A stretch of 64,000 bases of DNA, from contig NZ_MTSZ01000001.1 of the NCBI RefSeq assembly GCF_002118315.1, forward strand, positions 1,116,001-1,180,000, read 5' to 3'. A program made the position numbers and the translations under genes. Shown one piece after another: positions 53,224 to 62,030 of the stretch (positions are counted from its first letter, which is position 1; each line of letters opens with the position of its first letter). The notes under the pieces are model-generated. The model was not told the origin of the DNA and ran no database searches. It saw nothing but the letters and a program-made list of their open reading frames with translations. This DNA comes from Kiloniella majae. GTDB taxonomy: Bacteria; Pseudomonadota; Alphaproteobacteria; Kiloniellales; Kiloniellaceae.

Positions 53224-54318
53224 CTAGTTAGAAGAAGCAGCTTTCACACGATCCAGAACTTTACCTTCGATAGTTTCGAGCCCTGGCGGTACAGTCGGGT
53301 ACCATTTGATATTATCAAGATCAGCCTGAGGGAAACTACTCTGGAACTGAGCTTTCAGTTTATCATCAGCGTGCTCATCAGCACCTTTAGATGCTGTAAA
53401 GTTACCAGCAGCAGCGGTAATCTGAGCAGCAACTTCAGGACGCATTACGAAGTTGATCCACTTGTAAGCAGCAGCTTCGTTTTCAGTTTTCTTTGGCAGA
53501 ACAAAAGTATCAATCCAACCAAGAGCACCAGATTTAGGCGCAACAAAAGTTACGTCTGCATTATCGTTGTTAAGCTTCCATCCGCCTGTATCCCAGGCCA
53601 TGGCAGCAACAACTTCGCCTGAGCGAACAAGGTTAAGAAGTGCGTCGCCGCCTTCCCAATAGGTTTTCACATTTGCTTTACAAGAAATGAGCTTGCTTTC
53701 AACATCGCCCATGATTTCTTCGTATTTTGCTTTATCGCCATATGCAGCAAATGGATCATGACCAAGAGCAAAAGCAAAACCGATCAGCGTTGGGCGTTTT
53801 AGACGGTAAGAAACTTTACCCGCAACCGCATCATTACAAAGATCAGTATAATCTTTAACCGTGCTAGCAAGCTTTGTGTTCAGAACCAGACCACTTGTAC
53901 CCCATACGTGTGGCACACCGTAAACATCACCTTTATAGGTCGTGTTTGTCTTTGTTGCTTCAAGCATAGAGCCGATGAACTGGCTAGAATCGATTTTAGA
54001 AAGATCAATTGGCTTGTAAATTCTATGTTCGGCCTGCGCACCAGAAATACGGTCTTGGCTAGGCTGAGCAAGGTCAAAACCGCCACCGCCAGTTGCACGA
54101 AGCTTTGCGATCATTTCTTCGTTGTTAGATTTAGTAACCTTAACATCGATGCCAGTTTCTTCCTTGAACTGCTTAACAACAGATTCAGGTGCATAACCAC
54201 CCCAGGTAAGAAGGCGTAGTTCTTCTGCGTGTGCCTGACCAGCAAATACAAGGCCTGCGATTGCAGTTACACCCAGAATTGCCTGTTTAAGCGAAAGCTT
54301 GGCTTTCGTGTTAATCAT
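53224..54318 (-). CDS. Polyamine-type ABC substrate-binding protein
   Basis: 364 residues. Sec signal peptide ending in GQAHAEE near residue 32, then ELRLLTWGGYAPESVVKQF, the usual PotD/PotF opening. GDVYGVPHVWGTSGLVLN and WEGGDALLNLVRSGEV are family motifs. GGAGG precedes the ATG. First gene of the transporter operon (binding protein, ATPase, two permeases), divergent from a MocR regulator. The ligand may be a polyamine, betaine or aminophosphonate; sequence alone does not decide. Confidence 0.92.
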   Translation of the reverse strand: MINTKAKLSLKQAILGVTAIAGLVFAGQAHAEELRLLTWGGYAPESVVKQFKEETGIDVKVTKSNNEEMIAKLRATGGGGFDLAQPSQDRISGAQAEHRIYKPIDLSKIDSSQFIGSMLEATKTNTTYKGDVYGVPHVWGTSGLVLNTKLASTVKDYTDLCNDAVAGKVSYRLKRPTLIGFAFALGHDPFAAYGDKAKYEEIMGDVESKLISCKANVKTYWEGGDALLNLVRSGEVVAAMAWDTGGWKLNNDNADVTFVAPKSGALGWIDTFVLPKKTENEAAAYKWINFVMRPEVAAQITAAAGNFTASKGADEHADDKLKAQFQSSFPQADLDNIKWYPTVPPGLETIEGKVLDRVKAASSN

Positions 54319-54416
54319 AAAAAACCTCCGTGTTTATAAATGCGCATGTTCGAATGCGTTCTAGCCCCCAGAAGGACCTTTTATTCACCGAACAAGAGCT
54401 CTCCAAGTCTGACTTC

Positions 54417-54435
54417 AATGTTCAGAATGAACATT
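54417..54435. promoter_or_regulatory. Palindromic operator candidate in binding-protein/MocR gap
   Basis: AATGTTCAGAATGAACATT is a perfect 8+3+8 palindrome, about 100 bases upstream of the transporter operon and 190 before the MocR gene. Shares TGTTCA/TGAACA arms with the site at 3760-3772. Confidence 0.6.
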
Positions 54436-54621
54436 TTCCTATCGTGAATGCACACCTACAGGGCGTGTATTACAGTGACATTGAACTTTGTTTGCAATTC
54501 CGCTTTTACACGGTTTTGCTTGCGGCTTTGTTGTTTTGGAAATACTACACAGATAGTGGCATCACTTTAAGATCCATTATTGGACACCCAAGCAGACCAA
54601 TTTTATATTAAGTTCACGAAT

Positions 54622-56121
54622 ATGGCTAAATTTGCATCCGGCGCCTTACTAGAAGGCATTAAACTGGACCCGACATCACAGACCCCGCTTTACAGACAAC
54701 TCTACAGCGGGATCAGAAAGCTTATTCTTTCCGGTGACTTACCTCCCGGAACCAAGCTTTCAGCGAGCAGAACAATAGCAACAGAGCTGGAAATTTCCAG
54801 AACAACGGTTATCAATACAATTGAGCAAATGATTTCCGAAGGTTTTCTGGAAACACGTCGGGGTGCCGGGACTTATGTAACCCATCGTTTATCAGCAATG
54901 ACAGATTTCTACCAAACTGCCAGTGATGACGACCCCGATTCTTTCGAAGAAGATCCTGATTTAACGCTTTCAAATCGAGGTCTTAGATATTCGGAACTCC
55001 CCCATCAATATGAACCAGAGGACATTTACACCTTTAGGCCCAGCCAACCCGCATACGAACTATTACCTCATGATGTTTTCTCTCGCCTGACCAACCGGTA
55101 TCAACGCAAGCCATCCAACGACGATCTAACATATGCAGATCGTGGTGGGTTCATGCCTTTACGAGAAGCAATCTCAAGTTATCTGAAAACATCACGTTCT
55201 GTACGTTGCACGCCCGAGCAAATCATTATTACCTCTGGAACACAATCTGCTCTGAACCTTGCAAGTCAACTCCTCCTTGATCCCGGCGATACAGTCTGGA
55301 TGGAAGATCCCGGTCACACAGCAGCCCGCTGTGTGTTTGAGGGAACAGGTGCCAATGTCGTGCCTGTTCCTTTGGATGAACATGGTTTCAACCCCGATCT
55401 TTGCCCGGAAGAAGCTAAAAACACGCCGGCACGCCTTGCTTATGTAACGCCGTCAAGTCAGCATCCTCTGGGATATCGTATGCCCCTCACCCGACGCATC
55501 AAGCTCTTGGAATGGGCACAGCAAAACAATACCTGGATATTTGAAGACGATTATAACAGTGAATTCAGATACACGGGGCGCCCCCTGTCTGCTCTACAGG
55601 GCTTGGATAAGGGCGGGCGTGTTCTCTACGTCAGCTCCTTCACCAAGATACTCTATCCCGGTCTTCGGCTGGGTTACATGATTGTTCCCAAATCAATGGC
55701 AGAAGATTTTGCCCACGCCTCAACCATTTTGCAGCGTTCGACCCCCAAGCTTACTCAACAGATCATCGCCGATTTTATAAATGAAGGCTTCTTCGCAACA
55801 CACATGCGGAAAATGCGCCGGATATATCACCAACGTCAGCAAATTCTTATTGAAGCGGCAGAAAAACACCTCAAAGGTTTGGTCGAAATAAATCCGGTAG
55901 AACAAGGGTTTCACTGTAACGCCTGGCTTCCGGATCATGCAGACCCAGAACAAGTTGAACAGACGTTACGGGCCGCAGGTTACGCCGTGAACAATCTGGA
56001 CTATTACTGCATGACCCCGTTGAAACGAAAAGGCTTCATGATCGGCTTCGCTGGCACGCCCGAAGAAAAAATTTCCGACGGCATCAAAGGTATGGCAAAA
56101 ATATTGAAAGAGATCCTCTAA
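54622..56121 (+). CDS. MocR/PdxR-type GntR regulator with aminotransferase domain
   Basis: About 499 residues. Winged helix at about 20-90 (LYSGIRKLILSGDLPPGTKLSASR, EISRTTVINTIEQM). The aminotransferase-like domain has GTQSALNLASQLLLDPGD, IFEDDYNSEFRYTGRPL and the PLP-Lys motif SSFTKILYPGLRLGYM. Probable PLP-dependent sensor controlling the divergent transporter operon. The ATG at 54622 (MAKFASG) is preferred over an earlier start at 54580. Confidence 0.92.
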   Translation: MAKFASGALLEGIKLDPTSQTPLYRQLYSGIRKLILSGDLPPGTKLSASRTIATELEISRTTVINTIEQMISEGFLETRRGAGTYVTHRLSAMTDFYQTASDDDPDSFEEDPDLTLSNRGLRYSELPHQYEPEDIYTFRPSQPAYELLPHDVFSRLTNRYQRKPSNDDLTYADRGGFMPLREAISSYLKTSRSVRCTPEQIIITSGTQSALNLASQLLLDPGDTVWMEDPGHTAARCVFEGTGANVVPVPLDEHGFNPDLCPEEAKNTPARLAYVTPSSQHPLGYRMPLTRRIKLLEWAQQNNTWIFEDDYNSEFRYTGRPLSALQGLDKGGRVLYVSSFTKILYPGLRLGYMIVPKSMAEDFAHASTILQRSTPKLTQQIIADFINEGFFATHMRKMRRIYHQRQQILIEAAEKHLKGLVEINPVEQGFHCNAWLPDHADPEQVEQTLRAAGYAVNNLDYYCMTPLKRKGFMIGFAGTPEEKISDGIKGMAKILKEIL

Positions 56122-56157
56122 AAGCCGAAGATCTCTGACAACTTTAACCTCAGGAAA

Positions 56158-57312
56158 CTACGACAGGGCCTTCTTTAATCTGTCCACGGCTTCTTCAAGG
56201 ACTTCCATGCGCTTACTAAAGCAAAAGCGAACCAAGTTGGAGGGGCCTTCAATGTCGTAGAATACACTGACTGGAATTGCGGCCACCTTTGCCTCTGTGG
56301 TTATATAACGACAGAACTCTTCATCACGGCCACTATGAACACCGCGAATATCCACTGTCACGAAATAGGTTCCGTCACAGGGCAGGACATCAAAGCCAAT
56401 ATCAGCCAAAGCCTTGGCCAAATAGTCACGTTTGACTTCCAGATCTTTTGTCAAACTATCGAAATAGCTTTGGTCTTTTGATAATCCAACGGCCACAGCC
56501 TTTTGCAAGTTAGGAGGCGTGGTAAAGGTCGTAAACTGATGCGCCTTGATAATAGGAGTTAAAACCTCTGGCGCACCACATACATAGCCAACTTTCCAGC
56601 CCGTGAGCGCAAAGCTTTTCCCCGCAGATCCTATGCGGACTGTTCTATCCCTCATACCCGGAAGCGTGATCAACGGATAGTGTTTCCGTCCGTCAAAAAT
56701 GAGGTGTTCATAAACTTCGTCACAAACCGCATAGATATCATACCGCAGGCATAATTCAGCTAATGCTTCCAGCTCATCCCAATGAAACGCCTTTCCTGTC
56801 GGGTTCATCGGGCTATTGATAATAATCAGCTTGGTTTCGTGAGTAAGGGCTTCGTCGAGTTCTTCAATCGGTAACTTCCAGTCCGGCGCCGACATGGGCA
56901 CAATTACCGGAATTCCACCCGCTCTTTTAATCAGAGGGATATAACAATCATACGATGGTTCCAGAACGACAACTTCGTCACCCGGCTCAATTAACCCAAA
57001 CAAACAATCCGCCAGCGCTTCTGTGGCTCCAGAGGTCACCATCACCTCTGTTTTCCAATCCAGGTTGATGCCATAGAACCGTTTATCATGGTCCGCAATC
57101 GCTTGCCGTAGTTCCGGAACACCCATCATTGACGGGTATTGATTCGGTCCTTCCATCAAGCTGTCAGCGGCTATTTTCCGCAACTCTTCAGGACCATCCT
57201 CATCAGGAAACCCTTGCCCCAAATTAATAGCATCATGTTCCAGTGCCAATTGGGACATCACTTCAAAAACAGTTGTACTATAGGAAGAGAGGACAGAATT
57301 GGCATCTTTCAT
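56158..57312 (-). CDS. PLP-dependent class I/II aminotransferase
   Basis: 384 residues. VTSGATEALADCLFGLIEPGDEV, NSPMNPTGKAF, DEVYEHLIFDG and the PLP-lysine motif GSAGKSFALTGWKVGY are all present. The closest remembered types are methionine/kynurenine aminotransferases (YbdL, KAT) and DapC-like enzymes. It is divergent from the dioxygenase gene and convergent with the MocR gene, 37 bases apart. The amino donor is unknown; in context it may process the amine taken up by the adjacent transporter. Confidence 0.92.
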   Translation of the reverse strand: MKDANSVLSSYSTTVFEVMSQLALEHDAINLGQGFPDEDGPEELRKIAADSLMEGPNQYPSMMGVPELRQAIADHDKRFYGINLDWKTEVMVTSGATEALADCLFGLIEPGDEVVVLEPSYDCYIPLIKRAGGIPVIVPMSAPDWKLPIEELDEALTHETKLIIINSPMNPTGKAFHWDELEALAELCLRYDIYAVCDEVYEHLIFDGRKHYPLITLPGMRDRTVRIGSAGKSFALTGWKVGYVCGAPEVLTPIIKAHQFTTFTTPPNLQKAVAVGLSKDQSYFDSLTKDLEVKRDYLAKALADIGFDVLPCDGTYFVTVDIRGVHSGRDEEFCRYITTEAKVAAIPVSVFYDIEGPSNLVRFCFSKRMEVLEEAVDRLKKALS

Positions 57313-57557
57313 GGTGTTGGCTCCTGTTTAGAATTTCTTCTATTAATAGTAACACCTTAGCCATTTTACACACAACGAAAGTTGAAACTATTATTTAATG
57401 CTCCACCATTTTTACCTTTCCCTGAAAAAAACTGACTGGTTCACCAAATAAAATCACTTCCCGATCACCCTGATCTACTCCAAGTTCTTTTTAAATCATC
57501 AACAGATTCTCTCTACCCGAGGTAATAGGGTGGGAATAATTATTTATGGAGTAGAAA

Positions 57558-58715
57558 ATGAGTTCGCTCGCCCAAAAAGAACAATTTGATGTTTCAGTAA
57601 AAACACTGAACCTTTCAGAACGTTCCCTGGAAATCAGGTGGTCAGACGGAAAAATTGCAACATTCCATTACCTATGGCTTCGTGACAATTGCCCAAGCGG
57701 CTTTCATCCTTCAACACAAGAGCGCTTGTTCAATCTAACAACCGTGAGCCCGGACATTCGCGCCGTCAAAGCTACTTTTGACGAAACCACACTCTATGTT
57801 ACGTGGTCAGAGGGAGCACACAAAAGCGTATACCGACTTCAGTGGCTTTATGAGAACGCCTATTCCCCAGACTTCAAAAAAACGGATACATCTATTACCG
57901 TACCTTGGGGAACAGAAATTTTAAACACCATGTATGAAGTCGACTACAACGACCTGATGCAGGATGATCTTGCCCTCTTTAACTGGTTAAAGGCAGTCCA
58001 AAAATCCGGTATTTCCTATGTACGTAATGTTCCCTGCACAGACGAAGGGGTAACAGATGTTGCCAATCGAATCTCGTTCTTGCGGCAAACGAATTTCGGA
58101 ACCGTTTTTGACGTGCAGTCAAAACCAAACCCCATTAACAACGCCTATACTTCCGAAGCACTCCCCCTGCATATTGATTTGATCAATCAGGAAATACCGC
58201 CCGGCTATCAGTTCCTTCACTGCCTTGCAAACGACAGTCGGGGCGGAGAATCAACCTATGCAGATGGGTTCAGAATTATCGAAGAGCTCAGAGAAACAGA
58301 TCCGGAAGCTTTTCATTTGCTAAGTACCGTTACGGTACCCATGCGCTTTCACGATACCGAAACCGATATCCGTACGCGTAATACCATCATAAATGCAGAT
58401 GAGAACGGTCAACTTGTCGAATTGAGGTACAGCCCTCACCTCGTTGATACTTTCGACATGGATGAAAGCATGATGGACAGCTTCTATCTTGCCTTCAGAA
58501 AATTGATGGTACTGATTAATGATCCACGATTTGTTATTTCCGTCAAAATGAAACCCGGGGATCTATGCATCTTTGACAATCGAAGGGTCATGCATGGTCG
58601 TAATGCATACGAAGCTGGCGATGGTTACAGCGGCGCAAGGCACCTGCGCGGGTGCTATGTAGATCGGAGTGATTTTGAGAGCCGTTTGCGTGTTCTAGGG
58701 CGTAAATACGACTAA
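57558..58715 (+). CDS. Gamma-butyrobetaine-hydroxylase-like Fe(II)/2OG dioxygenase (TauD/TfdA family)
   Basis: 385 residues. An N-terminal DUF971-like domain (about 15-105) precedes the dioxygenase barrel. Iron ligands are His and Asp in LPLHIDLINQE (about 203-205) and His in RRVMHGRNAY (about 345); the 2-oxoglutarate Arg is in ARHLRGCYVD. The zinc knuckle of gamma-butyrobetaine hydroxylase, normally Cys-rich, reads RDNCPSGFHPSTQERL here, with only one Cys and the His left. Known relatives hydroxylate gamma-butyrobetaine, trimethyllysine or 2-(trimethylamino)ethylphosphonate. No HD-type phosphonatase partner (TmpB) is next to it. A GGAG site is upstream and a strong terminator follows. Confidence 0.88.
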   Translation: MSSLAQKEQFDVSVKTLNLSERSLEIRWSDGKIATFHYLWLRDNCPSGFHPSTQERLFNLTTVSPDIRAVKATFDETTLYVTWSEGAHKSVYRLQWLYENAYSPDFKKTDTSITVPWGTEILNTMYEVDYNDLMQDDLALFNWLKAVQKSGISYVRNVPCTDEGVTDVANRISFLRQTNFGTVFDVQSKPNPINNAYTSEALPLHIDLINQEIPPGYQFLHCLANDSRGGESTYADGFRIIEELRETDPEAFHLLSTVTVPMRFHDTETDIRTRNTIINADENGQLVELRYSPHLVDTFDMDESMMDSFYLAFRKLMVLINDPRFVISVKMKPGDLCIFDNRRVMHGRNAYEAGDGYSGARHLRGCYVDRSDFESRLRVLGRKYD

Positions 58716-58733
58716 CTCGCTTACCAAACACCT

Positions 58734-58773
58734 AACAAAAGCTCGGTCCAAACGGATCGAGCTTTTGTTTTTT
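58734..58773 (+). terminator. Intrinsic terminator between dioxygenase and TauE genes
   Basis: AACAAAAGCTCG (58734-58745) pairs with CGAGCTTTTGTT (58758-58769), inner CC/GG pair, then TTTTT. The arms suggest it works in both directions. Confidence 0.92.
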
Positions 58774-59537
58774 CACCAAACAAGCGGCGACATACCATCA
58801 TAGAGTAATTTTACCCCCGCAAAGATCATCATCAGATAGCTGATTTGATAAAACAAATCGGGAGCAATGATTTTATGTAGCTTAAGTCCTAACCAAATAC
58901 CCAAGGGCACAATTGGTACAAAGAGAAGAGACAGTAGCAGGTTTTCAGCAGAAAACTGCCCCATCCACGTATAGGGGATCAGCTTAACCTGATTAACAAT
59001 TAAGAAGAAGGCGACATTTGTTCCGACAAAAACCGTCTTATCCAACCTCTGTCGCAAAAGGAAGAACTTGACCGGGGGGCCACCTGCATGGGCGACAAAA
59101 CTGGTAAATCCGGCGACCAGTCCACAACCGACGCCAATAGATGTTGAGGCCCGCGCCTGCTTCTTTTCTTTCTGATTACCAACAAAATAACTTAGCCCAA
59201 ACAACAGTGTCAGGAGCCCGAGCAAAATCCGGATATCATCAGCATCAACATAACTATAAGTCAAAGCCCCGATAGCAATTCCCGATAGAGCCCCCAAAAC
59301 CAGAACAACCAGATTTTTACGATGAAAATTCTTTCGATATGCCCAGATGCTGAGGACGTCCATACAGCACAGGATCGGCAACATTATCGCGGCGGCTTTG
59401 AAGGGGGAAATAAACATCGCCATCAAAGGCACAGTTAACGCCCCCATTCCGCCTGAAAATCCGCTCTTGGAAATCCCGGTAATAAGAACGGCAATCGCCG
59501 CAACGACATAGAAGCTATAAGAAACATCGGGCAGCAT
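58773..59537 (-). CDS. TauE/SafE-family sulfite exporter-like protein
   Basis: 254 residues with about eight hydrophobic segments. The repeated motif GISKSGFSGGMGALTVPLMA near the N-terminus and GFTSFVAHAGGPPVKFFLL in the middle are the TauE signature. Family members export sulfite, sulfoacetate or other organic anions. Next to a TauD-family dioxygenase it hints at sulfonate or related metabolism, but TauE proteins are very common, so this is weak. Confidence 0.9.
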   Translation of the reverse strand: MLPDVSYSFYVVAAIAVLITGISKSGFSGGMGALTVPLMAMFISPFKAAAIMLPILCCMDVLSIWAYRKNFHRKNLVVLVLGALSGIAIGALTYSYVDADDIRILLGLLTLLFGLSYFVGNQKEKKQARASTSIGVGCGLVAGFTSFVAHAGGPPVKFFLLRQRLDKTVFVGTNVAFFLIVNQVKLIPYTWMGQFSAENLLLSLLFVPIVPLGIWLGLKLHKIIAPDLFYQISYLMMIFAGVKLLYDGMSPLVW

Positions 59538-59563
59538 AAAGCAGGGCCATTCTGTGAGAATTA

Positions 59564-59582
59564 TGTGTCACAACGTGACACA
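59564..59582. promoter_or_regulatory. 19-bp palindrome upstream of TauE gene
   Basis: TGTGTCACAACGTGACACA, perfect 8+3+8, starting 27 bases upstream of the TauE start codon. Probable operator; no regulator gene is adjacent. The rest of the 459-base gap to 59996 holds a small TCTAAC/GTTAGA palindrome (59793-59808) and otherwise nothing I can name. Confidence 0.6.
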
Positions 59583-59996
59583 ATACCTTTAAGGGAGACG
59601 TCGCCACTTATAAAGCCAAACGATATAAGCAACTGTTTTTAATAACTAAATCAAACACTATTTTCTTCCCAAAAGCACCTCTTTTCTTTTGCCATTTTGT
59701 GAACAAATGATTGTCTTTTAAATATCACACCACACACCTCCTCACATCATCTAGGGTTATCTCAAGATGTAAAGATCATCGTAAATTAATGCTCTAACCT
59801 AAGTTAGACAGATAAAGTAAGAGGAGCCCGAATTGCAGTATTTATGCCGTGTCTAAATGAAGTTTATGTCGTGCCGTTTAAACGTCGATCTTTCACGTCA
59901 AAACAGCACTGGTTGCTAGATCTATCGCCAATAAAAAATCAAGCCACCAAAATTAAACGAGTTCATCACCTTAAAAACTGTCGTCGAGTTCTTACA

Positions 59997-60290
59997 ATGA
60001 AAAAATCTTTCCTTATCTTGTCACTTATCCTGATGTCTTTTTCTCTTTCAAGCCAAGCCTTTTCACAGGATCTCATTGTTCCTAAAGACAATAAAGGCCA
60101 GGCTATAAACTTGGCAGCTTTAGCAAAAGATGCGGCATGGCGTCAGAAAATTTCCAAGAAATGGAAAGCTTCAAAAGCCAAAGAAACGGCTCGTAAGAAC
60201 AAATATATCAAAGTACGTTTCGTTACCATTGATAACACACAAGAAGCGAAGCTTGATAACCGTCAAGACGTTCTATCATTCTACAACTAA
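59997..60290 (+). CDS. Small secreted protein, unknown
   Basis: 97 residues. A Sec signal peptide (KKSFLILSLILMSFSLSSQAFSQD) covers the first 25. The mature part is short, basic and predicted helical (DAAWRQKISKKWKASKAKETARKNK). No domain recognised. The frame is open upstream to 59844, but MKKSFLIL is clearly the start. Confidence 0.75.
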   Translation: MKKSFLILSLILMSFSLSSQAFSQDLIVPKDNKGQAINLAALAKDAAWRQKISKKWKASKAKETARKNKYIKVRFVTIDNTQEAKLDNRQDVLSFYN

Positions 60291-60318
60291 AACTAATTTC
60301 CGAAGTACCGCCTAGTCG

Positions 60319-60337
60319 TGGCGCTACTGGTGCGCCA
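60319..60337. repeat. Perfect hairpin after the small secreted gene
   Basis: TGGCGC (60319-60324) and GCGCCA (60332-60337), loop of seven. An overlapping alternative stem uses CGCC/GGCG upstream (60309-60322). There is no T-run, so it is a poor terminator on its own. Confidence 0.45.
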
Positions 60338-60397
60338 TGATTTCGCAAAGTATTTATTTTGCACCAAAACGATGCCATAGCTTTGCTAAGAAAGTTT

Positions 60398-61162
60398 TCA
60401 GTTAGGGTGGTTGTGATTGTGGGATAGATGAGGTGCCAATTTTTTTGCGTCTAGTAGCAACGCTTTCCACTCAGGGCTGTTTTTAAAATCTTTTGCAGCC
60501 TTTTTGATCTTCGGCATCATCGATATTTTTTCCGAAGCATTGGAAAGCATAAGGATGGCTTGCTGACAACTCAAAAAATAAGGTGTTCCGATATCTTCCA
60601 GCGTCATACCAACTTTGGGCAATGATGCGTGGATAACTGATTCTGTTGCCGTAACCGCATCCACTCGTCCCTTTTTCAAAAGCCAAAGCGCTTCTGTGAA
60701 ATTTGCGGTTTCAACCTTCTTGATTGAATGATTGTGATCTATCCAGGTACCAGTACTTGCGCCTCTGACTATTGCCAGCCGAAGTCCTTCTATATCCTCC
60801 GTTGATTTGATCTCTAGCCCCTTTAAGCCAACCAGCATTTTATCAAGCCGAATAGTTGTCTCCAGAGGTGTTGCAAACTTTTCTGATAGATACTCAGGAA
60901 ATGTAACAGTCAGATCATACTTACCCTTTTCCATTCCCCAGATAAGTCTCTGTCGAGGCACAAGCACAACTTCAATTGGCTCGTCCAAAAATGTGGCTAA
61001 AGTCTCAAAATAAGAAACCGTAATACCCTCTATATCTCCTGACTCGTCATAAAAGCCCCAAGGCTTCTCAGCGAGCACGACCGCTTTTAATGGCACATCC
61101 GATGCAAAACCGAAGCTTGTTGATGAGAAGATCATCAACACAAGGAAGAAACACAATTTCAT
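60398..61162 (-). CDS. Orphan periplasmic solute-binding protein (SBP family 3-like)
   Basis: About 254 residues with a signal peptide (FFLVLMIFSSTSFGFASD). VVLAEKPWGFYDESGDIEGITVSYFETLA and GLRLAIVRGASTGTWI follow the amino-acid-binding SBP_bac_3 pattern. No permease or ATPase is beside it; many orphans of this type serve as sensors or were recruited to other jobs. The C-terminus ends in a His/Asn cluster (HLSHNHNHPN) that could bind metal. The ATG at 61162 is preferred over a TTG four codons upstream. Confidence 0.8.
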   Translation of the reverse strand: MKLCFFLVLMIFSSTSFGFASDVPLKAVVLAEKPWGFYDESGDIEGITVSYFETLATFLDEPIEVVLVPRQRLIWGMEKGKYDLTVTFPEYLSEKFATPLETTIRLDKMLVGLKGLEIKSTEDIEGLRLAIVRGASTGTWIDHNHSIKKVETANFTEALWLLKKGRVDAVTATESVIHASLPKVGMTLEDIGTPYFLSCQQAILMLSNASEKISMMPKIKKAAKDFKNSPEWKALLLDAKKLAPHLSHNHNHPN

Positions 61163-61375
61163 AAACGTAAGCAACCAGACGAAAAAAACGTAAACGTAAG
61201 CAGATCATTACAACAATCCCACTAACCATCAAGTGTTATATTAAGGTGACATATTTACACTGTTATTTAAGGAAAATTGAGAAATATGAAACTATTATGA
61301 CAGTAACTTCTTGCTCTGGCTTGCACAGCTGGAAAAAGGTAATAAATCTTCTCAGCAAAGGTGAAAGGCGAGATA

Positions 61376-61945
61376 GTGCCAATTGAAAACGAGTATAAAT
61401 TTGCGCTCCACGATCCAGAGGGCAAACTAGAAGCAAAGTTGTTAGCCTCGGATTGTTTTCGTGTCGAGATACGACAGGGCTACATCCGCAAAGGTGCTCG
61501 TATTCGAGAGTGGCACGACCTACAATCCCAAACCATCCGCTATATCTTCACTTACAAGCATCGCGTTGACGATGACGTCATAGAAGTCGAAACAGATATT
61601 ACTGAAGAAGATTTTAATCGTCTTTGGTCTGTGCGTGAATACGATGTAACCAAAATTCGTTTTAAGTTCATCGTCGATGGCATGACATGGGACGTGGATT
61701 TCTTAAAAGACCGCGGCAAAACATATTTCTCTCTGGCCGAGGTAGAATTACCCGAAGAACAACGAATAGTTCCGACACCACCTGCCTTGATCAAGGATTA
61801 TGTCCTCGGTGGCACAGGGCGGCACGATAAAACACTGTCAAACAAGCGTCTTTTACATGTTGATTATGCAAAACAGGTTGAGGCTGCTTTTATTGCCGGT
61901 GAAGATGCCGTTCAGGAATTGGTTTCGACATACCAGGTCACATAA
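61376..61945 (+). CDS. CYTH-domain protein (triphosphate tunnel family)
   Basis: About 189 residues. The opening PIENEYKFAL matches the ExExK signature with Glu, Glu and Lys in register. Alternating charged strands (IRQGYIRKGARIRE, YIFTYKHRVD, VIEVETDITEEDF, FSLAEVELPEEQ) line the tunnel. Members hydrolyse triphosphates or make cAMP. GTG at 61376 has AAGGCGAG upstream; the frame also opens with a GTG at 61361. Confidence 0.85.
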   Translation: MPIENEYKFALHDPEGKLEAKLLASDCFRVEIRQGYIRKGARIREWHDLQSQTIRYIFTYKHRVDDDVIEVETDITEEDFNRLWSVREYDVTKIRFKFIVDGMTWDVDFLKDRGKTYFSLAEVELPEEQRIVPTPPALIKDYVLGGTGRHDKTLSNKRLLHVDYAKQVEAAFIAGEDAVQELVSTYQVT

Positions 61946-62030
61946 CTTTCTTTAAACTGGCCTTTTTAGGAAAAGAACGCTTAATATATATTCCGTAACC
62001 TATTGAAACAAAAATGCGGCCACTGATAAT

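Noticed and set aside
54330-54611. 93-codon frame between the binding-protein and MocR genes
   Set aside because: It covers the divergent promoter region including the operator-like palindrome, with no ribosome site or domain.
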